Assembly: GCF_002386345.1 (NCBI RefSeq)
Contig: NZ_CP023507.1
Coordinates: forward strand, 1,674,001 to 1,738,000
Length of the DNA: 64,000 bases
DNA from: Streptococcus oralis
GTDB taxonomy: Bacteria > Bacillota > Bacilli > Lactobacillales > Streptococcaceae
Direction of reading: 5' to 3'
Shown here: positions 54,815-63,295 of the stretch, piece after piece
Position numbering within the stretch: the stretch's first letter is position 1
Layout: each line of letters begins with the position of its first letter
Made by a program: the position numbers and the translations under genes
Notes under the pieces: model-generated
What the model was told of the DNA's origin: nothing
The model's database searches: none
What the model saw: the letters and a program-made list of their open reading frames with translations, nothing else

Positions 54815-56077
54815 ATGTCACAAGTTACGTTATCAAACCAGTCAACCTGGGCAAGCAAACTAAAGGCAATGGGACCAGGAATCCTCATGGCTTCTGCTGC
54901 CGTTGGAGGTTCTCACATTGTATCCTCTACTCAAGCTGGTGGTTCTTATGGTTGGTCACTACTCCTCTTGGTTATCTTGGCCAATGTTTTTAAATATCCA
55001 TTTTTCCGTTTTGGTGCCGAATATACTGCCGACACTGGCAAAACCTTGGTGGAAGGCTATGCTGAAAAAGGAAAACTCTATCTCTGGATTTTCTTTGTCC
55101 TCAATGTTTTCTCTGCTATGGTCAATACAGCTGGAGTCGCTATCCTTTGCTCAGCCATCATCGCTAGCGCTTTTCCAATGATTGGTCTTAGCATCACTCA
55201 ATGGTCCCTTATCCTTGTTGCAGTCATTTGGGCCATGCTACTCTTTGGTGGCTATAAACTATTGGATGGTATGGCAAAATGGATCATGTCTGCTTTGACC
55301 ATTGCAACAGTTCTTGCAGTTATCATTGCAGCAATTAAGCATCCTGAATACAGCTCTGATTTTGTCGAGAAGACACCTTGGCAAATGGCGGCACTCCCTT
55401 TTATCGTTTCCCTCTTAGGATGGATGCCTGCCCCTATTGAAATTTCAGCCATCAATTCACTCTGGTCTGCTGAAAAGAAAAAGACCGTCAACTTTAATAC
55501 AGCGGACGCTCTTTTCGACTTTAACGTTGGTTACATTGGAACTGCTATCCTAGCTGTATTCTTCGTGGCACTAGGAGCGCTTATTCAGTATCCTACAGGA
55601 CAGGCAGTTGAAGCCGCTTCAGCCAAATACATCTCTCAGTTTGTGGGTATGTATGCCTCTGTTCTTGGAGAATGGTCTCGTTATTTGATTACCTTTATCG
55701 CCTTTCTTTGTATCTTTGGAACGGTCATCACCGTTATCGATGGCTACTCTCGTGTCAATCAGGAATCGCTGCGACTCTTGATTCGTCAAAAAGAGGATTC
55801 TCGCAAATCTTTGAACATCTGGATGACCATTACCGCTATCATTGGTATCGTAATTATTAAATTCTTTGCTGGTCAAGTTTCCACCATGCTTCGCTTTGCC
55901 ATGATCGGTTCTTTCCTGACAACACCATTCTTCGCTCTCTTGAACTATGTTTTGGTGACACGTGAGAATAAAAATCTTCCTTCTTGGCTAAAACTCCTCG
56001 CTATCGCAGGATTGATTTTCCTCTTTGGCTTTGCTATTTTCTTTATCTATGCACTCGCCATAGGGAAAGCAGGATAG
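54815..56077 (+). CDS. Nramp-family (SLC11-like) transporter with atypical metal-site motifs
   Basis: A 420-residue protein with about eleven TM helices and the Nramp frame GPGILMASAAVGGSHIVSST followed by QAGGSYGW. The canonical TM1 motif DPGN aligns with GGSH here, and the TM6 MPHN is MPAP (GWMPAPIEISAI). It is therefore a divergent Nramp relative; the ion may not be Mn2+ or Fe2+. It is monocistronic with its own promoter and terminator. No MntR/MtsR-like site was recognised. Confidence 0.85.
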   Translation: MSQVTLSNQSTWASKLKAMGPGILMASAAVGGSHIVSSTQAGGSYGWSLLLLVILANVFKYPFFRFGAEYTADTGKTLVEGYAEKGKLYLWIFFVLNVFSAMVNTAGVAILCSAIIASAFPMIGLSITQWSLILVAVIWAMLLFGGYKLLDGMAKWIMSALTIATVLAVIIAAIKHPEYSSDFVEKTPWQMAALPFIVSLLGWMPAPIEISAINSLWSAEKKKTVNFNTADALFDFNVGYIGTAILAVFFVALGALIQYPTGQAVEAASAKYISQFVGMYASVLGEWSRYLITFIAFLCIFGTVITVIDGYSRVNQESLRLLIRQKEDSRKSLNIWMTITAIIGIVIIKFFAGQVSTMLRFAMIGSFLTTPFFALLNYVLVTRENKNLPSWLKLLAIAGLIFLFGFAIFFIYALAIGKAG

Positions 56078-56084
56078 TTTATAA

Positions 56085-56111
56085 AATGGCACCCTTACGG
56101 GGTGCTTTTTG
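56085..56111 (+). terminator. Terminator of the Nramp-like gene
   Basis: GCACCC and GGGTGC with a TTACGG loop followed by five T, eight bases after the stop codon. Confidence 0.75.
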
Positions 56112-56158
56112 CATACACGAAAAGCAGTTGAAAATCTCAACTGCCCCTCAGTACTACT

Positions 56159-56629
56159 TTATTTTTCTGTCTCTAACTCATACAAGTCTGCAATGATTGC
56201 TGCGACTTTTTTAATATCTCCCAGCATACCACGCATTTCAAAGTCTGCTAGGACCGGGAAGCCAAAGCGCTGGCTATACTGCTTAGCTGTTAGGCAGTAT
56301 TGATTGTTAAAATTGCGATTACCAGATCCCACTACCCCAAAACACTTACTAGCATTGTCTCCATAAGCGATAAAGTCGCCCACTGGAGTCGTTAGAATCT
56401 CAACATCGCCGTTATCGACACCATTTCCACCTTCCAGATAGGTCGGCAAGAAAGCGACATAGGGATGCTCCATTTCAAAGAATTCTTGGCCTTCCTTGAC
56501 CAAATCCTTGATATGGATTTTTTGGACCTCAATTCCCTCATACTGAGACAAGAGATAGTCCTTGAGTCGGGTTACAAAACTCTCTGTATTCCCACTCAGA
56601 CTGATATACACTAGGGATATTTTTTTCAT
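56159..56629 (-). CDS. nrdI: Flavodoxin-like protein NrdI
   Basis: A 156-residue flavodoxin-fold protein that generates the oxidant used to assemble the dimanganese-tyrosyl radical cofactor of class Ib ribonucleotide reductase. The FMN phosphate loop [13 protein letters not shown] lies at the N-terminus, and [13 protein letters not shown] is typical of NrdI. nrdE, nrdF and nrdH are not nearby. It is co-transcribed with a membrane protein of unknown function. Confidence 0.9.
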   Translation of the reverse strand: MKKISLVYISLSGNTESFVTRLKDYLLSQYEGIEVQKIHIKDLVKEGQEFFEMEHPYVAFLPTYLEGGNGVDNGDVEILTTPVGDFIAYGDNASKCFGVVGSGNRNFNNQYCLTAKQYSQRFGFPVLADFEMRGMLGDIKKVAAIIADLYELETEK

Positions 56630-56654
56630 GTTGACCTCGATTTTTTGTCAATAC

Positions 56655-57188
56655 TTAGGCAACTTCTTCTGCTTCAACTTCTTCGACCAAATCTTTTTGT
56701 TGGCGCCACATCTTGTAAAAGACTAAGGCTAAAAAGAGAACATTGATAATGATGAACAAAATGTTCGTTCCTTGTGCTAATGCTCCCATTCCTAGGCCGA
56801 GGGTAGAATCTTTGATTAATTGAACCGCATCTTGAACGTTCATATAGCTATAAACCAAACCAACAATCGCTAGTAGAACATAGCCAATATAAGCATAGTT
56901 GGCAAATTGGACGTTTTTACGAACTAAGAACACAAAGGCTACCACAACTAAAATAGCAGATAAAACAATCAAAACTACATTAAAAATCGAGTGCGATGTC
57001 GCTGTTACTTGGTAGGTATAGTTAACCGTGTCTTCTATTTGCTGAGCAGTAAGGGACCCACTATTAGATAGGCCAGTACGAAGAGCTTCTTTGCTTGGGA
57101 CTGGGCCCAAGATGCCAAATAATGACAAAGCAGAAATGAGTGCTGATAGGACTAACAAAATCCAGAGATAAATTGGTTTCTTTTTCAT
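56655..57188 (-). CDS. Four-helix membrane protein
   Basis: A 177-residue protein with hydrophobic helices at about 8-28, 72-92, 100-118 and 142-162, an extracellular loop after helix 1 and an acidic C-terminal tail (EEVEAEEVA). No family recognised. It has its own promoter between the response-regulator gene and itself, and lies 25 bases before nrdI. Confidence 0.8.
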   Translation of the reverse strand: MKKKPIYLWILLVLSALISALSLFGILGPVPSKEALRTGLSNSGSLTAQQIEDTVNYTYQVTATSHSIFNVVLIVLSAILVVVAFVFLVRKNVQFANYAYIGYVLLAIVGLVYSYMNVQDAVQLIKDSTLGLGMGALAQGTNILFIIINVLFLALVFYKMWRQQKDLVEEVEAEEVA

Positions 57189-57215
57189 ATTATCCTCCTA
57201 TAAAACCTTTTGGAC

Positions 57216-57244
57216 ATTATAACATTTTTCGTACAGGAATACAA
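57216..57244 (-). promoter_or_regulatory. Promoter of the membrane protein-nrdI unit
   Basis: The minus strand carries TTGTAT (57239-57244), a 17-bp spacer and TATAAT (57216-57221). The spacing to the ATG at 57188 is normal. No NrdR-type box is visible here. Confidence 0.75.
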
Positions 57245-57247
57245 CTT

Positions 57248-58534
57248 TTACAAGCTGGTTTCAACTTGTTTCCGATAAGCTTTCGGTGATTTTCCGCACA
57301 ATTTACGGAAAACCTTGTAGAAATATCCAACATTACTATAGCCAACTGCATAGCAAATATCTTCGATGCTATCACTGGTCGACAGTAAGAGTTGCTGCGC
57401 TGCCTTAATTCGCTGTTTATTGAGCAATTCCGCAAAAGTCGAGTTGGTTTCCCTCTTAATCAACTGACCGAGATAGACAGGATTGATAAAGAGATCCTTG
57501 CTGATGTCCTTAAGTGAGAGCTCTTTCTGATAATCACGCCCAATCACCTCCAGCACGCTCACCACATTTTCATTCATGCGGTACTGGCCAAAGAACTTGG
57601 TCAAGGTTTCTTTGATATAGGCAACCAATTCTTCAAAGGTGTTAATGGCATGGATAGCTTTGACTATCTCGGTCATATCATCTGCTTTTAGGTGTTCAAA
57701 CAAATGAAAGACATCCATGACAAACTGAGTGAAGAGCTGCTTCGTGATGGCCACGCGCGGGGTATTTTCCAAGACGACCTTCTCTAGCAGGGTTAATTCT
57801 TCGATGATTTGATTGATATTCCCTTGGATAATCACCCGATAAATCGGCTCGTAATAAGCAAACAAACTCTCGGATTTTTCTAGATTAACTGAACCGTAGA
57901 AGAGGGCTTTTTCAGCGTTGATCTTCCAATTCTCAAAGGACTGCTGGTAGGGTGCTTCAAATGGTGTCACGATGATGCCATCGAGCGGTTGATCAGAGAT
58001 GAAAATCTGCCAGTCTTGTCCCAAAACATAGTAAGGAATGGTAAAAGAACCCTGCTTTTCCTTGGATAGACCAATCCACCAGCTGTCTTTACCTGACAGG
58101 TAGTTCGTAAATCCTGTCTCATCCAATTCTTGACTGAGGGTCTGACTTTTCTCCACCTTTTCCTGAAGCTGCTGCGCAATCTTTTCTAATAAATTGCCCA
58201 ACTCCACCTTGTCTACTGGCTTGACCAGATAATCCACGACACTAAGGTTCATGGCTTTTTTAACGTACTCAAACTCCTGATAACCAGACAGCAAGATATA
58301 ATAGGTATCTGGAAGTAACTCTTTCATTTCCCTAATCATCTCAAGTCCGGTCTTATCTGGCATGTTGACATCGGAAATGACCACATCTACTGTATTTTTC
58401 TTAATATAGTCCAAAGCATCATCTGCGTGATTAGCTGTTGCGACGACTTGCATATCCCATTTTTCAAAGGGGATTAATCGCTTGAGCCCCTCTGTCACCA
58501 TGTACTCATCGTCTACTAATAAAACTTTATACAT
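57248..58534 (-). CDS. Response regulator, receiver plus AraC-type output (YesN-like)
   Basis: A 428-residue regulator. The N-terminal receiver has VLLVDDEYMVTEG, the phospho-acceptor in VVISDVNMPDKTG (Asp near 54) and VDYLVKP (Lys). The C-terminal 100 residues carry two AraC helix-turn-helix motifs (FINPVYLGQLIKRETNSTF; DICYAVGYSNVGYFYKVFRK). It is coupled to the kinase gene upstream. YesMN-type systems usually control carbohydrate uptake genes. Confidence 0.93.
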   Translation of the reverse strand: MYKVLLVDDEYMVTEGLKRLIPFEKWDMQVVATANHADDALDYIKKNTVDVVISDVNMPDKTGLEMIREMKELLPDTYYILLSGYQEFEYVKKAMNLSVVDYLVKPVDKVELGNLLEKIAQQLQEKVEKSQTLSQELDETGFTNYLSGKDSWWIGLSKEKQGSFTIPYYVLGQDWQIFISDQPLDGIIVTPFEAPYQQSFENWKINAEKALFYGSVNLEKSESLFAYYEPIYRVIIQGNINQIIEELTLLEKVVLENTPRVAITKQLFTQFVMDVFHLFEHLKADDMTEIVKAIHAINTFEELVAYIKETLTKFFGQYRMNENVVSVLEVIGRDYQKELSLKDISKDLFINPVYLGQLIKRETNSTFAELLNKQRIKAAQQLLLSTSDSIEDICYAVGYSNVGYFYKVFRKLCGKSPKAYRKQVETSL

Positions 58535-58545
58535 TTCTACCCTTT

Positions 58546-60192
58546 CTATTCATCCTGGATAGTGATATGGTAACGAACACCTTCTTGCTCAGCTGACTCT
58601 ACACTGATTTGGTAGCGATCCCCAAAGTAGAGAACAAAGCGTTCGTGTACATTTACTATTCCAATTGATTGTCGCTCCCCACTATAGCTTGCCTCGTGTT
58701 CAAAACTTCGCTGAGCTAATTTTTCTTGCAAGCTAGCTAGTTTCTCAGCAGGCATTCCTCGACCATTGTCTTCCACTAAGATTTCAACGAAGCCTTGGCC
58801 CTTCAAGGCTTTGATACTGATGACATTATCCGTTCTGCGATGGTCAACACCATGGGCAAAGTAGTTTTCTACTAATGGTTGGAGTGTAAATTTTGGAATC
58901 CTCATTTCTTCCAATTCTGGTGCAATCTTGAAACCATAGGCAATGGATTTAGGATAACGCACCATACAGAGATAGCTATATTTTCGGCAAAATTCCAACT
59001 CTTGCTTTAACGTCGTTTCCCGCTCGTCGGAGATATTGTTGCGTAACAAGCTACTAAATTCATAGATAATATCTGCCAGTTCATCCTGACTTTGCATGAC
59101 GGCATACATCCGTAAAAACTCCAGAGTATTGTACATAAAGTGAGGATTGATTTGAGCCTGCAGGGCTCGCATATTGGCATCTTTTTGACTGAGCTCTAGC
59201 TGATAGATATCGTGAATATTTTTTTCCAGGCGATCCAACATATTATTGGTTGTTTCTGCAATGAGAAGCAACTCTTGGTCTTTTTCAGAGGTATCGATGC
59301 GAAGGCCTTCTTCTCCTTGAGCAATCACCTCGATCGAATCTACTAGGTCTACGACCTGCTTTTGGTAATTTGAAAAAGTCTGTCTAAGGGTCACGTACAA
59401 AATGATGATAAAGAGAATACTTAGCCCAATAATGACAGCTGAACTCGTCAAAGTTCCTGTAAGAACAAAATTTTTAGGAACAGCAACTCGAACCTGATAA
59501 CCATGAGAGGTGACACCTACAAACCAGTTTTCTCGCTCGGCTGAGACCTTCTCCCCAATATGGAACATCTCGGTCTCAAAAGGCGAAGTTACTGTTACAG
59601 CCATTGGGATATGACCCCTTGTATTGTCAATAGCGCCATGTAAAACATCCGGGGATAGGGAGATGTATATCACTCCTAAATCCTTGTCAGACACAGGATC
59701 GGAAACAGGAATGGCAAAACTATTGGCTGTTGGCTTAAAATCCTCCGCAGGAATTTTCTCTCCACTGTGTTTTTCTCTAGTCGAAACATAGACTTCCTTG
59801 TAGTCCTGAAGAACAATAGCCACTCCAGTCACAAAATCATTCCGAACATAGAGATCATCAATATTTTCATACAGAGAAACAGAGATATAAGGCGAAGTTT
59901 TACGCTCTAATTGCCAATAGAAATAGTCTGGTGTGCTGAGACTAAAATACTTGTAAATTCCTTCGATGCGGGCCTGATTTTCAACCAAAGACTGAGCAAG
60001 TCGGGTTGACTCTCTGTGATAATATTCCACTTCACTCACTGTCCGAGTGGTCACACGTTCTGCAACCCGTTGGGCTTCTTTCTCACGTGAATCCCAGTCA
60101 GCATACGATAGCATAATCGCAAAACTGGCAATGACCACGATCATAACCAAACTATAAATCCGTAAAAGAGAGTGAAGCCAAAACTGCTTCAT
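58546..60192 (-). CDS. Sensor histidine kinase, YesM-like
   Basis: A 548-residue kinase of the LytS/YesM type. One N-terminal TM helix, an extracellular sensor domain (about 35-250), a second TM helix near 260-285, a HAMP-like linker, the His box QAQINPHFMYNTLEF with the phospho-His, and an HATPase domain (VENYFAHGVDH; DNGRGMP). I place the start at ATG 60192, one base after the YesL stop (TAGAATG). Upstream in-frame ATGs overlap yesL and are possible. Confidence 0.92.
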   Translation of the reverse strand: MKQFWLHSLLRIYSLVMIVVIASFAIMLSYADWDSREKEAQRVAERVTTRTVSEVEYYHRESTRLAQSLVENQARIEGIYKYFSLSTPDYFYWQLERKTSPYISVSLYENIDDLYVRNDFVTGVAIVLQDYKEVYVSTREKHSGEKIPAEDFKPTANSFAIPVSDPVSDKDLGVIYISLSPDVLHGAIDNTRGHIPMAVTVTSPFETEMFHIGEKVSAERENWFVGVTSHGYQVRVAVPKNFVLTGTLTSSAVIIGLSILFIIILYVTLRQTFSNYQKQVVDLVDSIEVIAQGEEGLRIDTSEKDQELLLIAETTNNMLDRLEKNIHDIYQLELSQKDANMRALQAQINPHFMYNTLEFLRMYAVMQSQDELADIIYEFSSLLRNNISDERETTLKQELEFCRKYSYLCMVRYPKSIAYGFKIAPELEEMRIPKFTLQPLVENYFAHGVDHRRTDNVISIKALKGQGFVEILVEDNGRGMPAEKLASLQEKLAQRSFEHEASYSGERQSIGIVNVHERFVLYFGDRYQISVESAEQEGVRYHITIQDE

Positions 60193-60193
60193 T

Positions 60194-60808
60194 CTATTTT
60201 GTCGCCAATTTTTCATGGATACTTTCATAAATAGGTTCCAACATATCACTGATAAAGAAATGCCACATTCCAATTCCTACAAAAAAGAGCAAGGCAGGCA
60301 TATAATAACCAACTCCTACAAGGAGAGCGGATCCGAGTAAAACCTTGGCAATCGCAGGTAAGCTCATAAAAATCCCTATAAGGGACAGTTTCAAGGTATT
60401 TTGGTAGGATAAATCAAAGTACACCTGAAGTTTCAAGGAAACAGTATAGGCTAGAAAGACAAGAGCAACTACAAGGACATTGAGAAAGGTCGCCAAGAGG
60501 TGGAGAATTGTCTGATGGGGCAATTGAACTAGAAGATACAAACCATAAACTAGGACAAGATCCACAAACACAAAACTATAGAAAGCCAGGTTGCTCTTGA
60601 CAAAATTACTCTTATACAATTCCCAAGCTTCCTTCAAATGGTATGCTCGATAGGTATACCCATGCTCCGCATACAAACTCATAAGAGTTGCACTAGCTGG
60701 TGCCAAACCAAAGACCACTCCTCCTGCTAGTGTTAATAGCCAGAAATAAGCCGTCGCCATCATTCCCAAAAAGATACGATTAAAGACGAATTCTAGAAAT
60801 TTTCCCAT
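60194..60808 (-). CDS. YesL-like DUF624 membrane protein
   Basis: A 204-residue protein with about five TM helices (TAYFWLLTLAGGVVFGLAPA at the first), typical of DUF624/YesL, which is commonly encoded with YesM/YesN. It is the first gene of the three-gene operon and is translationally coupled to the kinase. It may take part in signal sensing; function unproven. Confidence 0.87.
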   Translation of the reverse strand: MGKFLEFVFNRIFLGMMATAYFWLLTLAGGVVFGLAPASATLMSLYAEHGYTYRAYHLKEAWELYKSNFVKSNLAFYSFVFVDLVLVYGLYLLVQLPHQTILHLLATFLNVLVVALVFLAYTVSLKLQVYFDLSYQNTLKLSLIGIFMSLPAIAKVLLGSALLVGVGYYMPALLFFVGIGMWHFFISDMLEPIYESIHEKLATK

Positions 60809-60837
60809 GCTACTCTCCTTAAACTAACGATGTAACT

Positions 60838-60866
60838 ATTATATCATATTTCAAACGTTTTCAAAA
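60838..60866 (-). promoter_or_regulatory. Promoter and cre-like site of the yesL-yesM-yesN-like operon
   Basis: TATAAT on the minus strand at 60838-60843 with TTTTGA or TTGAAA as -35. The segment TGAAAACGTTTGAA (60850-60863) matches 12 of 14 positions of the CcpA operator and covers the -35, so catabolite repression of this two-component system is likely. Confidence 0.6.
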
Positions 60867-60880
60867 ATATAGAACTCCCA

Positions 60881-60909
60881 TTTACAATCCTCAAAAAGCG
60901 TGATACAAT
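60881..60909 (+). promoter_or_regulatory. Promoter of the S-component gene
   Basis: TTTACA (60881-60886) and TACAAT (60904-60909) with a 17-bp spacer, 32 bases before the ATG at 60942, which has an AAGGAG site. Confidence 0.65.
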
Positions 60910-60941
60910 TGATTTTGTTAGTTTATATCAAGGAGAAACTC

Positions 60942-61511
60942 ATGAAGAAAAATATCTTAACCACCCTCTTAGCTGTCGTCCTTTATTTCCTCTGTCTAGC
61001 GATTGGAGTAGTACTTGGTCACTTGGTTGACTCAACGGGCAATATGTTCTATGCTCCGGCTTTTTCAGCCCTTGTTGGGGGTAGCGTCTACATGTTTCTT
61101 CTGGTAAAAGTTCCTCGTTTTGGTGCCATTACCACTCTAGGACTTTTTATGGCACTTTTTTTCCTAGCTAGCAAGCATGGCGCTGGTGCCTTTCTCCCAG
61201 GACTCGCCTGTGGTCTTGCAGCAGATGCTATCGCTCGTCTCGGCAACTACAGAGATCGAATCAAAAACACTCTCTCCTTCCTCGTCTTTGCTTTTAGCAC
61301 AAGTGGCCCTATCTTCCTCATGTGGATCCGTCCCAAAGCTTACGTGGCCACCTTACTTGCGCGTGGGAAATCCCAAGAATACATTGACCGTATCATGGTC
61401 GCTCCAGAGTTGGACAAAATCCTTCTCTTTGTTTCAAGCATTCTCCTTTGTGCCTTGATTGGTGCTGTGGTTGGGCAAACCATTAGTAAAAAGCTTACAC
61501 ACAAGATCTAA
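60942..61511 (+). CDS. MptD/Trep_Strep-family membrane protein, putative ECF S component
   Basis: A 189-residue protein with five or six TM helices starting MKKNILTTLLAVVLYFL. The small polytopic layout and the GHLVDSTGNMFYAPAF and HGAGAFLPGLACGLAADAIARL segments fit the MptD-type substrate-binding S components of ECF transporters. No ECF ATPase or T component is nearby, so it would share a housekeeping module. Substrate unknown. Confidence 0.75.
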   Translation: MKKNILTTLLAVVLYFLCLAIGVVLGHLVDSTGNMFYAPAFSALVGGSVYMFLLVKVPRFGAITTLGLFMALFFLASKHGAGAFLPGLACGLAADAIARLGNYRDRIKNTLSFLVFAFSTSGPIFLMWIRPKAYVATLLARGKSQEYIDRIMVAPELDKILLFVSSILLCALIGAVVGQTISKKLTHKI

Positions 61512-61517
61512 TCACTT

Positions 61518-61541
61518 AAAAAGAGCCCTTCGGCTCTTTTT
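61518..61541. terminator. Bidirectional terminator between the S-component gene and metI
   Basis: AAAAAGAGCC-CTTC-GGCTCTTTTT: a perfect 10-bp stem with a tetraloop, serving two convergent transcripts. It overlaps the last codon of metI. Confidence 0.9.
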
Positions 61542-62232
61542 ATTTATGACTTAGTTTCTTGGTCAAGAAATCTCCCAAGAACTGGATTGTAAAGATAATC
61601 AAAATGATAATGATGGTTGCCAAGATGGTCACATCGTGATTGTAACGGTTAAATCCATAAGCGATGGCTACGTTACCGATACCACCAGCACCAACTGCTC
61701 CCGCCATAGCCGTTTCCCCAACAAGGGAAATCAAGGTCACTGTCGTCACACGAATCAAATCTGGAAGACCTTCTGATAGGTAAACACCCACGATATCCCA
61801 GAAGGTCGCTCCGCTCGCTTGAGCCGCCTCAATAACACCACCATCCAGTTCAGCCAAGACCACCTGCACCTGACGGGCAAAGAAGGCAAAGACTGCAAAT
61901 GAAAGTGGCACAAGGGCTGCATTTGGTCCGATGCTCGTCTTCACAATCAAGTGAGAGAGTGGCGACATGATTGCCAAGAGGATGATGAAAGGAACCGCAC
62001 GGAAAATAGAGGTAATCTTATCCAAAATCCAGAAGATAACCTTATTTTCCAAGACACCGCCTGGCGCTGTCAAAACGAGGAAAAGACCTGCTACCAACCC
62101 CAAGAACCCTCCGATGATGAAAGAAAGAACTGTCATATAAAGAGTTAGGTAAATGGCTGTTCCCCAGCCTGCCTGACCAGACCAGCCCATCTTGTAGACA
62201 TTTGGTAGATAAGTTTGAATCAACTCTGTCAT
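61540..62232 (-). CDS. metI: Methionine ABC transporter permease
   Basis: A 230-residue inner-membrane component with five TM helices and the permease EAA loop (EAAQASGATFWDIVGVYL). VGETAMAGAVGAGGIGN is typical of MetI. It lies one base after metN, in the M20 peptidase-metN-metI operon. Confidence 0.93.
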   Translation of the reverse strand: MTELIQTYLPNVYKMGWSGQAGWGTAIYLTLYMTVLSFIIGGFLGLVAGLFLVLTAPGGVLENKVIFWILDKITSIFRAVPFIILLAIMSPLSHLIVKTSIGPNAALVPLSFAVFAFFARQVQVVLAELDGGVIEAAQASGATFWDIVGVYLSEGLPDLIRVTTVTLISLVGETAMAGAVGAGGIGNVAIAYGFNRYNHDVTILATIIIILIIFTIQFLGDFLTKKLSHK

Positions 62233-62233
62233 T

Positions 62234-63295
62234 TTACTGTCCTCCCTTCAATACTTTTAACTGCACACCAGCCTGACGGATGGCATCTTGAGCACCTGCT
62301 AGTGCTGCTTTTTCACCTGACAAGACCACCACCAATTCTCCAACGGGAGTACCATCAAGAATTTCGATATTTCCATAGAGGATATTGGCCGTTACTTGGT
62401 AATGTTTGTACAATTCATTCAAAAGTGGTTCGTCTGTCGAAGCCCCTGCATACTTGAGTTGCACTAAGATACTGTTCTCAGATAAATGTTCTACGATTTC
62501 TTGCTTCTCAATCTTAACCATGGCTTCGTCAATACCTGTGGCTGTTGAGATAAAGTCCTGTGTCAAAGGTTGTTTAGGGTCTGAGAAGATTTCAAGGACA
62601 CTGCCCTCTTCAATCAAACGCCCATCCTGCATAACCGCCACACGGTTGGCAATGTCTTTGACAATCTGCATTTCATGCGTAATCAAGACAACCGTCAAGC
62701 CTAATTTTTGGTTCAAATCTTGCAACAAGGCCAAAATTTGCTTGGTTGTTTTAGGGTCAAGGGCAGACGTTGACTCATCTGAAATCAAGATTTTTGGATC
62801 ATTGGCCAAGGCACGCGCAATAGCCACACGCTGTTTTTGCCCTCCAGATAGTTGTGAAGGGTAGTTTTCAGCACGATCCGCCAAGCCAACCAAGTCCAAC
62901 AACTTAGCTACTTTTGCCTTCTTTTCTTCCTTGCTGAATCCAGAGTGTTTGAGGGCAAAGGCTACATTTTCCTCTGCTGTCTTTTGACTCATGAGGTTAA
63001 AATGCTGGAAAATCATCCCGATATCTTGACGTTTGCGACGCAACTGCTCTGCCGTCAAGGTCACCTTACCATCAAAAATCACATCGTCGTCAATGGTAAT
63101 TTTCCCTGCGGATGGTTTTTGCAAGAGGTTAATCACCCGTACAAGGGTTGATTTCCCTGCTCCAGAATATCCAACAATTCCGTAGATATCCCCTTCTTGG
63201 ATGTGAATGGTCACATCCTTGACCGCTGTGATGGTTCTCTTCTTTTGGTGAAAAGTCACATCGATCTGATCTAACTTGATAATATCTCTACTCAT
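62234..63295 (-). CDS. metN: Methionine ABC transporter ATP-binding protein
   Basis: A 353-residue ATPase with Walker [10 protein letters not shown] (about 38-46), signature LSGGQKQR, Walker [12 protein letters not shown], and a C-terminal NIL domain (about 265-350), which mediates methionine feedback in the family. Its start overlaps the end of the M20 peptidase gene by eight bases. The substrate-binding lipoprotein would lie beyond the window. Confidence 0.95.
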   Translation of the reverse strand: MSRDIIKLDQIDVTFHQKKRTITAVKDVTIHIQEGDIYGIVGYSGAGKSTLVRVINLLQKPSAGKITIDDDVIFDGKVTLTAEQLRRKRQDIGMIFQHFNLMSQKTAEENVAFALKHSGFSKEEKKAKVAKLLDLVGLADRAENYPSQLSGGQKQRVAIARALANDPKILISDESTSALDPKTTKQILALLQDLNQKLGLTVVLITHEMQIVKDIANRVAVMQDGRLIEEGSVLEIFSDPKQPLTQDFISTATGIDEAMVKIEKQEIVEHLSENSILVQLKYAGASTDEPLLNELYKHYQVTANILYGNIEILDGTPVGELVVVLSGEKAALAGAQDAIRQAGVQLKVLKGGQ

